Assembly: GCA_030537075.1 (NCBI GenBank)
Contig: JAUNOS010000002.1
Span: 105,494 to 169,493 of the forward strand
Source of the DNA: Candidatus Saccharimonadota bacterium
Lineage (GTDB): Bacteria > Patescibacteriota > Saccharimonadia > Saccharimonadales > Saccharimonadaceae
Reading direction: 5' to 3'
DNA: 64,000 bases
Shown here: piece by piece, positions 59,365 to 64,000 of the stretch
Numbering within the stretch: position 1 is the first letter of the stretch
Layout of the letters: each line of letters starts with the position of its first letter
Program-made: the position numbers and the translations under genes
The notes under the pieces: model-generated
Seen by the model: only the letters and a program-made list of their open reading frames with translations
Databases searched by the model: none
Told to the model about the DNA's origin: nothing

Positions 59365-62300
59365 CTACTGCCGTTTGCGCCGGATCAGTGCCCAGGCACC
59401 GGCGAGCATGGCACCGAGACCTCCAGCGACTGGCGCAACCAGTGGCGCACCGGTGTCAGCGAGCTGTTCTGCTTTGGCGCGAGCATTTCGCTCAGTTGCT
59501 TCACGCGCTTGACGCTCAGCCTCCTCGCGAGCCTTACGCTCAGCTTCAGCGCGCTTACCCTCCTCGCTTTGCTTGTAATCATCAACCTGCTTTTGGCGCA
59601 CCGCGATCTTTGCCTTTAGCGCGTCAAGTTCAGTCTGTAGCGCCATCTTACGTGCTGGGTCCTGCACCGCTGCGACCTGCGCCTCCAGGGCAGCGACATC
59701 GATGGCAGGCATCTCATCTGGCGCTAATTGTGCATTCAGCTTATCTGTCGCCTGCTGCAGGGCAGTCGCTGCCGACTGCTGTGCATTCAGCTCTGTCTGT
59801 GCGGCCGCCAAAATAGCATCTTCCAGAGCCTTTGCATCGTCGCGCACTTGCTTCACTGGTGGATTTGGCATAGCACGAGTACCCTGGGCCTTGCGGAAGG
59901 CAGCCGCCACGGTTGGATTTGCCTTAATGTAATCTGGCTGATCGTTATGAAGGTCTTCCGCAGCAGCCAGCGGTGCCTTATCGGTTTGCAGCCCATCAAG
60001 TGCTGACTGCAGGTCGCGAATAGCCGTTTCGATGGCACTTTGTGGCGCATTCGCCAGCTGGTTCGTCGCCTCCGCCCTCGTAAGCTCATCGCTCAGTGCA
60101 TCCACTGTCGCCTTTGTCATACCGTCTACCGTCTCTGGTAGTTTCGCTCTGTCGATCAAAGCCTTGAGCTCATCTTTCTTTGCTTGATATGCCTGCTTCA
60201 CTGTATTCAAGCGATCCTGCAGTTGCTGTTTAACGGCATCTGTCTTCACTGCATCAATCTTCGCCTGTGCTGCCGCGAAGGTATCTGGTGTTTTAGCAGC
60301 CTCCGCTGCAACCACGGCTGCTTCCGCCTCTGCCTGGCGCTGTGCCTCCGCCTGCTGCTCCGCTTCTACCGCACGAGCATCAGCAATTGCTTTTTCGAGT
60401 TCTGACTTCGCAGTAGCGATTTGCTGCACCGTAGCTGCTGGGTTGTTCTTGATGTCGTTCGCAGTGGCGAGCTTCTTTACTACTTCAGCGTCTTGTTGTA
60501 CAAATGCCGATTCATTCGGCACCGAGTTAATGACTGCCTCAAGTGCCGCGGTGTCTGGGCGTAGCTCATTGATCTTCTGCTCAACATTGCTCTTCATATT
60601 CTGAAGGTCTGCTTGTGATGGATCACCCGCCAGCAACGCCTTCGCCAGTCGCACCTGATCTGCCAGTGCCCGCTTGGTGGCATCGTTGGCGTTTTCGGTG
60701 GTCTTTGGATCTTCGGCCCGAGCGATGATATCTTCAAGTTCCTGTTTGGCGTTGTTGTAGTCACGCTCGATCGAGGCAAGCTCAGTCTCCATCGTCTGGC
60801 GAGTGCCAGCGTCCTTCAGGGCTGCAATCTTGTTCTTAGCATCAGCGATGGCGCTGGCGGTCTTGTCCTGCTCAGCCTTGTCGAAGGCCTCACGGGCAGC
60901 AGTTTGACGATCCGCTTCGGCTTGCTTAGCGTTTTCCATCGCTTGAATCAGGCCGTCAGCAGCCTGCTTCACCTGAGCTGGTGTTGGGCCAGGGGTTGGC
61001 AGATTGTAGATGTCGTTTGCCTGCTGCAAAGCGGCAGACACGGCTGGATCGTGCTGTACATACTCTGGCTCGCGGTTGTACTGGCTGGTTGCTTGCTCAA
61101 TAGGGCGGCGGTTGGCACGCAAATCCCTGATCGCACGCTCAAGGTCGCGCAGCGCTTCGTTGATCTGATCCTGGGTGCTGCCGTTTGCCGCAATGATGCC
61201 TTCAGCGTGACGCTGCGCTGCCACCACAGCATTCTTAGTATCAAGCGTATAGCCGTCGAGGAAGTTACCGCCAACACTGTCGACTTTCTGCTGCAACGCA
61301 TCCGCATCAGTGATTTCAATGGAACGCTTGACGGTTGCCTGGTTGCCAGCATTATCCCGCACCGAATAGGTCAGCTCGTAGTTGCCCTTGGCTGGGCTAT
61401 TTGGGTCAAGGTTGATAGCTGCCGCGTTGTGAGTGACGCCGCCTGGCGCAATCCCCGAGCCACCCTGGTTGTCCTGGGCGGTGACGTCGTTCAGGTTCAG
61501 CGCCACACCCTTGCGTGAGACGATTTTGGCGGGTTGTTCTGGACTAAAGATTGGCGCCTCTGTATCGCGTGCTGGCAGATCATAGTTGACCGTGATGGTG
61601 CCCGAGAAAGTTTGTGCACCAAAGCGTGCCGAATCAACTGGCGGTGTTGACCAGCGGATATCTACTTTATCCTTGTCATAGGTATCAACCAGCTTGATAT
61701 GACCACCCGCCTGACTTGGCTGACCTCCAGCGTCAACGTTCTTGACCGTTGCTGTTTCGGTGATAGGCACGATAGCACCGTTGTAGTCGCGCACTGGATT
61801 GGCAAATACTGCCTGGTCTTTTGCCAACGTGATCTCGTGCTTTTGTGACGAAAAGGTCGATGTTTGATCAAGGGTCGCAAAACCACCATCCTTAAACATG
61901 TCGTTCAGATTCAGTATATTATTGCCGGCGATCAATAACGTCTTGAGCTTCGGCGTATCTTTCAGCACAACGAGGTGCTCAGGAGTAAGTTTGTTTGTAT
62001 TGAGGTGGAGCGCCTCCAATGCTGGCAGGTCTTTGATCGGCGCTAGGATATTCACTGGCGGAGTAAAGGCTGGGTCGCCGGTACGAAAGGCATGAAAGAG
62101 GTTGAGTCGCTTGAGTTTTGTCAGGCTTGAGAGTGGCCGCAGCGCATTCTCGTCAGAGAGCAGATTCACCCCCAGGTTGATCGTCTCGGCGTTTGTCAAA
62201 AACTGAATACCCTCCAGGTTTTTGATACCGCTACGCGACAGGAAATTCTGGGCGCCAGTCTCATTAAAATCGGCTGTCGCACCGGTGACGGTACGCATCT

Positions 62301-62574
62301 CGCCAGCAGTAATAGCCTGCGTGTCAGTGCGAGGCGCACCTGTCGCCGTCGCGATCACCTTGTTGAGCGCCTTGCGGAGATTAGCGTCAGGAATAGTCAC
62401 GACATAATCGTCCTGCGCCGTCGCCGGATCCTGGGCGTTTTCCGCCGATGTATAGGCGTACACCGCCTGACCTCCTTGGTACATTGTCGTCACCGTGTAC
62501 ACTGTGCCAGCCCCCAACACCAATGCTGCTACTGCCATTGCCGAGACATACCTCTTGGCCATTACCATTTTCAT
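59365..62574 (-). CDS. Large LRR/FIVAR-type surface protein with LADTG wall-sorting signal
   Basis: 1069 residues. Signal peptide (to ~40), leucine-rich repeats of internalin type (~55-235: NLEGIQFLTNAETINLGVN, LSSLTKLKRLNLF, LPALEALHLNTNKLTPE), Ig-like domains (~245-420), then a long helical region with FIVAR/albumin-binding-like repeats (~440-1000; ALQQANDIYN..., EVVKKLATANDIKN, TVAAAFRKAQGTR), a charged Glu/Arg coiled coil and the sorting signal LADTGAPL, membrane helix, RRKRQ. A host-surface adhesin is the likely role. The largest gene in the window. Confidence 0.93.
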   Translation of the reverse strand: MKMVMAKRYVSAMAVAALVLGAGTVYTVTTMYQGGQAVYAYTSAENAQDPATAQDDYVVTIPDANLRKALNKVIATATGAPRTDTQAITAGEMRTVTGATADFNETGAQNFLSRSGIKNLEGIQFLTNAETINLGVNLLSDENALRPLSSLTKLKRLNLFHAFRTGDPAFTPPVNILAPIKDLPALEALHLNTNKLTPEHLVVLKDTPKLKTLLIAGNNILNLNDMFKDGGFATLDQTSTFSSQKHEITLAKDQAVFANPVRDYNGAIVPITETATVKNVDAGGQPSQAGGHIKLVDTYDKDKVDIRWSTPPVDSARFGAQTFSGTITVNYDLPARDTEAPIFSPEQPAKIVSRKGVALNLNDVTAQDNQGGSGIAPGGVTHNAAAINLDPNSPAKGNYELTYSVRDNAGNQATVKRSIEITDADALQQKVDSVGGNFLDGYTLDTKNAVVAAQRHAEGIIAANGSTQDQINEALRDLERAIRDLRANRRPIEQATSQYNREPEYVQHDPAVSAALQQANDIYNLPTPGPTPAQVKQAADGLIQAMENAKQAEADRQTAAREAFDKAEQDKTASAIADAKNKIAALKDAGTRQTMETELASIERDYNNAKQELEDIIARAEDPKTTENANDATKRALADQVRLAKALLAGDPSQADLQNMKSNVEQKINELRPDTAALEAVINSVPNESAFVQQDAEVVKKLATANDIKNNPAATVQQIATAKSELEKAIADARAVEAEQQAEAQRQAEAEAAVVAAEAAKTPDTFAAAQAKIDAVKTDAVKQQLQDRLNTVKQAYQAKKDELKALIDRAKLPETVDGMTKATVDALSDELTRAEATNQLANAPQSAIETAIRDLQSALDGLQTDKAPLAAAEDLHNDQPDYIKANPTVAAAFRKAQGTRAMPNPPVKQVRDDAKALEDAILAAAQTELNAQQSAATALQQATDKLNAQLAPDEMPAIDVAALEAQVAAVQDPARKMALQTELDALKAKIAVRQKQVDDYKQSEEGKRAEAERKAREEAERQAREATERNARAKAEQLADTGAPLVAPVAGGLGAMLAGAWALIRRKRQ

Positions 62575-62619
62575 ATTAGTCCCTATCCCCTATGTTTCAT
62601 TTGTTATATATTATCTGTT

Positions 62620-62648
62620 ATTATACCGCTCACGGTTCAAGACTACAA
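62620..62648 (-). promoter_or_regulatory. Promoter of the large surface-protein gene
   Basis: TTGTAG (62643-62648), 17 bases, TATAAT (62620-62625) on the minus strand; ~40-base leader with an AGGG element upstream of the ATG. Confidence 0.65.
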
Positions 62649-62652
62649 CAAG

Positions 62653-62678
62653 AAAACACCGCATTGTTGCGGTGTTTT
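62653..62678 (-). terminator. Intrinsic terminator after rpsP
   Basis: An 11-bp perfect stem AAAACACCGCA (62653-62663 with 62668-62678), 4-base loop, ending in TTTT. It works in both directions and ends rpsP. Confidence 0.9.
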
Positions 62679-62700
62679 TTCGTCTTTCGTATCGATGCGC

Positions 62701-63054
62701 CTAGGCTTCGGCTGCTTCTTCAGCCGCCGGCTCTTCCTTTGGCTGATTCTTGCGCAGCTTCTCTGGGTTGCGCAGCGCCTTTTTCTTGTCAGTAGTTGGC
62801 TCTTTGACCCACTTCGGCATCTTGACGCCAGCTTCTTTCAGGAGCTTGACGACCCGAGGCGTTGGCTGAGCACCATTGTCCAGGTACTTCTGTGCGAGTT
62901 CCGCCTGAATGTTAGCTTCCTTGGTGTGTGGGTTGTATGAACCGACATATGCCACCACGCGGCCACTTGATGGGTGGCGATGTGCTTCCTGCACAGCGAG
63001 GCGGTAGACTGGATAGCCCTTGCGGCCCAAGCGTTGCAAACGAATTGCGAGCAT
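62701..63054 (-). CDS. rpsP: 30S ribosomal protein S16
   Basis: 117 residues; core S16 (MLAIRLQRLGRKGYPVYRLAVQEAHRHPSSGRVVAYVGSYNP) with a Lys/Glu/Ala tail of ~35 residues. Assembles early on 16S rRNA. AAGGAAG lies ~12 bases before the ATG. Promoter at 63105-63133; it is a single-gene transcript separate from khpA/trmD. Confidence 0.97.
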   Translation of the reverse strand: MLAIRLQRLGRKGYPVYRLAVQEAHRHPSSGRVVAYVGSYNPHTKEANIQAELAQKYLDNGAQPTPRVVKLLKEAGVKMPKWVKEPTTDKKKALRNPEKLRKNQPKEEPAAEEAAEA

Positions 63055-63104
63055 GTAGTTTTTCTTCCTTCTTAAACTCGTTAGTTAATTTCTTACTCCG
63101 TACC

Positions 63105-63133
63105 AGTGTACACTATTTTGGGGCACGCGTCAA
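63105..63133 (-). promoter_or_regulatory. Promoter of rpsP
   Basis: TTGACG (63128-63133), 17 bases, TACACT (63105-63110) on the minus strand. The -35 overlaps the mnmA stop codon. Confidence 0.7.
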
Positions 63134-64000
63134 TCTGTTTTGACAATCCCGCCGCCCAAGCATACCTCACCGTCATAGACAACGGCCGACTGCCCTGGAC
63201 TAATAGCACGCTCTGGAGACGCTAACTGTAGCGTGCCGGCGCTATATCTAGCGTCTACGAGCGCCCCGCGGTGGCGCAGCCGCACCTGAACTTTTGCGCC
63301 ATCAGCTGGCGGTTGGTTTACCCAGTGCTCGTCCATAAGTGTAATGTCAGTACGCCACAAATTCTCATCATCCAGCGAGCGCGACACATACACTTCGTTC
63401 TTCGCCATGTCTTTACCGACCACATAATACGGCAGGCCGCCACCAACATTCAGCCCATGCCGCTGACCTAGTGTATAGAAAATCGCGCCATCATGCCGAC
63501 CGATGACTTTGCCCGTCTGCGTGTCAATGATATCGCCCGGCTGCGTCTCGACATACTCACTCAAAAACTCGCGAATGCCGACCTGACCAACAAAACAAAT
63601 CCCCATGGACTCTTTTTTGTCTGCCGTCCACAGACCGCGATCTTTCGCCAGCTGCCGTACCTCATCCTTGGTATAATCACCCAGCGGAAACAGTGTCCGC
63701 CTGAGCGCCTCACCACTCACCCGATACAAAAAGTAGGTTTGGTCTTTGTTGTCATCACGCGCGCGTAGCAGGAGCGCAGATACTTGCTCGGGTAGCTCCG
63801 AAAAAGAATCCGGGTCCCACGTAAAGTTGCCCAGATTTTTTTCAGAGCTACCGCTCGCACCATCGACATGTTTCACCCGCGCATAATGCCCCGTCGCCAC
63901 AAAATCCGCCCCAGCCTGCAATGCCGCCTGCCAAAACAGTCCGAATTTCACCTCTTGATTACACATCACATCGGGATTTGGCGTCCGGCCCGCTTGATAT
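63130..64000 (-). CDS. mnmA: tRNA-specific 2-thiouridylase MnmA (partial, N-terminus outside window)
   Basis: About 290 C-terminal residues. TPNPDVMCNQEVKFG, FVATGHYAR, DQTYFLYRVS, ICFVGQ (second catalytic Cys), YTLGQRHGLNVGGGLPYYV and the final beta domain are typical. The first catalytic Cys is inside MCNQEVKF. It thiolates U34 of tRNA-Lys, -Glu and -Gln. The reading frame is open to the right edge of the window. An insertion (SGSSEKNLGNFTWDPDSFSELP) lengthens the region between the two cysteines. Confidence 0.96.
   Translation of the reverse strand, partial: YQAGRTPNPDVMCNQEVKFGLFWQAALQAGADFVATGHYARVKHVDGASGSSEKNLGNFTWDPDSFSELPEQVSALLLRARDDNKDQTYFLYRVSGEALRRTLFPLGDYTKDEVRQLAKDRGLWTADKKESMGICFVGQVGIREFLSEYVETQPGDIIDTQTGKVIGRHDGAIFYTLGQRHGLNVGGGLPYYVVGKDMAKNEVYVSRSLDDENLWRTDITLMDEHWVNQPPADGAKVQVRLRHRGALVDARYSAGTLQLASPERAISPGQSAVVYDGEVCLGGGIVKTD

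Noticed and set aside
60904-61518. A 204-codon open frame on the plus strand
   Set aside because: Shadow of the repetitive surface-protein gene on the other strand; no promoter or Shine-Dalgarno site.

Overview
The window looks like a piece of a small-genome Patescibacteria (CPR) chromosome, most probably Candidatus Saccharibacteria (TM7). This is an inference from several features: tightly packed genes, mostly core functions with almost no biosynthesis, two surface proteins ending in an actinobacterial-style LAxTG sorting signal, a PilM/FtsA-like ATPase next to a baseplate-J-like membrane protein, and many apparently leaderless genes. UGA is used as a stop (for example the gene ending at 33296), so the UGA-recoded SR1/Gracilibacteria are excluded. 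Most genes lie on the minus strand.

Layout. 1-3.3 kb: trmD (cut by the left edge), then the rpmF-nusB-nudix-rnc-khpA cluster. 3.4-15.9 kb: leuS, a membrane protein, a divergent Mur ligase, a secreted CAP protein, two tandem ITPase-fold NTPases, ligA, a membrane protein, htpX and lemA. 16-20.7 kb: tRNA-Leu(UAA), an alpha/beta hydrolase, an HNH protein, tRNA-Cys, an ABC exporter, a CPBP protease and tRNA-Leu(GAG). 20.8-25.1 kb: an oligopeptide-binding protein, secG, a yvlD-like gene, a pseudopilin and uvrC. 25.2-37.2 kb: accessory and stress genes (excalibur protein, VOC, AraC, XRE plus membrane partner, msrA/msrB, TspO-like, serine hydrolase, AlkD-like, CcdA plus thioredoxin, polysaccharide deacetylase, cupin, def). 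37.2-41 kb: a two-subunit ABC exporter behind a long leader. 41-47 kb: L25, DedA, uvrA and exonuclease I. 47.3-62.6 kb: cell-envelope region with a BspA-like LADTG protein, obg, LysM/CHAP protein, mltG, ruvX, baseplate-J-like protein, PilM-like protein, alaS and a 1069-residue LADTG protein. 62.7-64 kb: rpsP and mnmA (cut by the right edge).

DNA repair is well represented (ligA, uvrC, uvrA, exoI, ruvX, an AlkD-like protein and two house-cleaning NTPases). Envelope proteins (sortase substrates, LysM/CHAP, MltG, deacetylase, pilin, CAP) fit a cell living attached to another bacterium, although no host-interaction function can be proved from sequence alone.

The strongest unusual signal is regulatory. 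More than 20 genes carry a TANNNT -10 box, often the extended TGnTANNNT form, ending 6-7 bases (a few 8-9) before the start codon. This places the predicted transcription start on the start codon itself. Downstream genes within operons mostly use Shine-Dalgarno sites instead. Other points of interest are a broken reading frame at an A6G run at the start of the LysM/CHAP gene, a terminator whose loop holds the promoter and start codon of exonuclease I, a conserved element ahead of both tRNA-Leu genes, and a 15-bp inverted repeat carrying the -10 boxes of a divergent gene pair.
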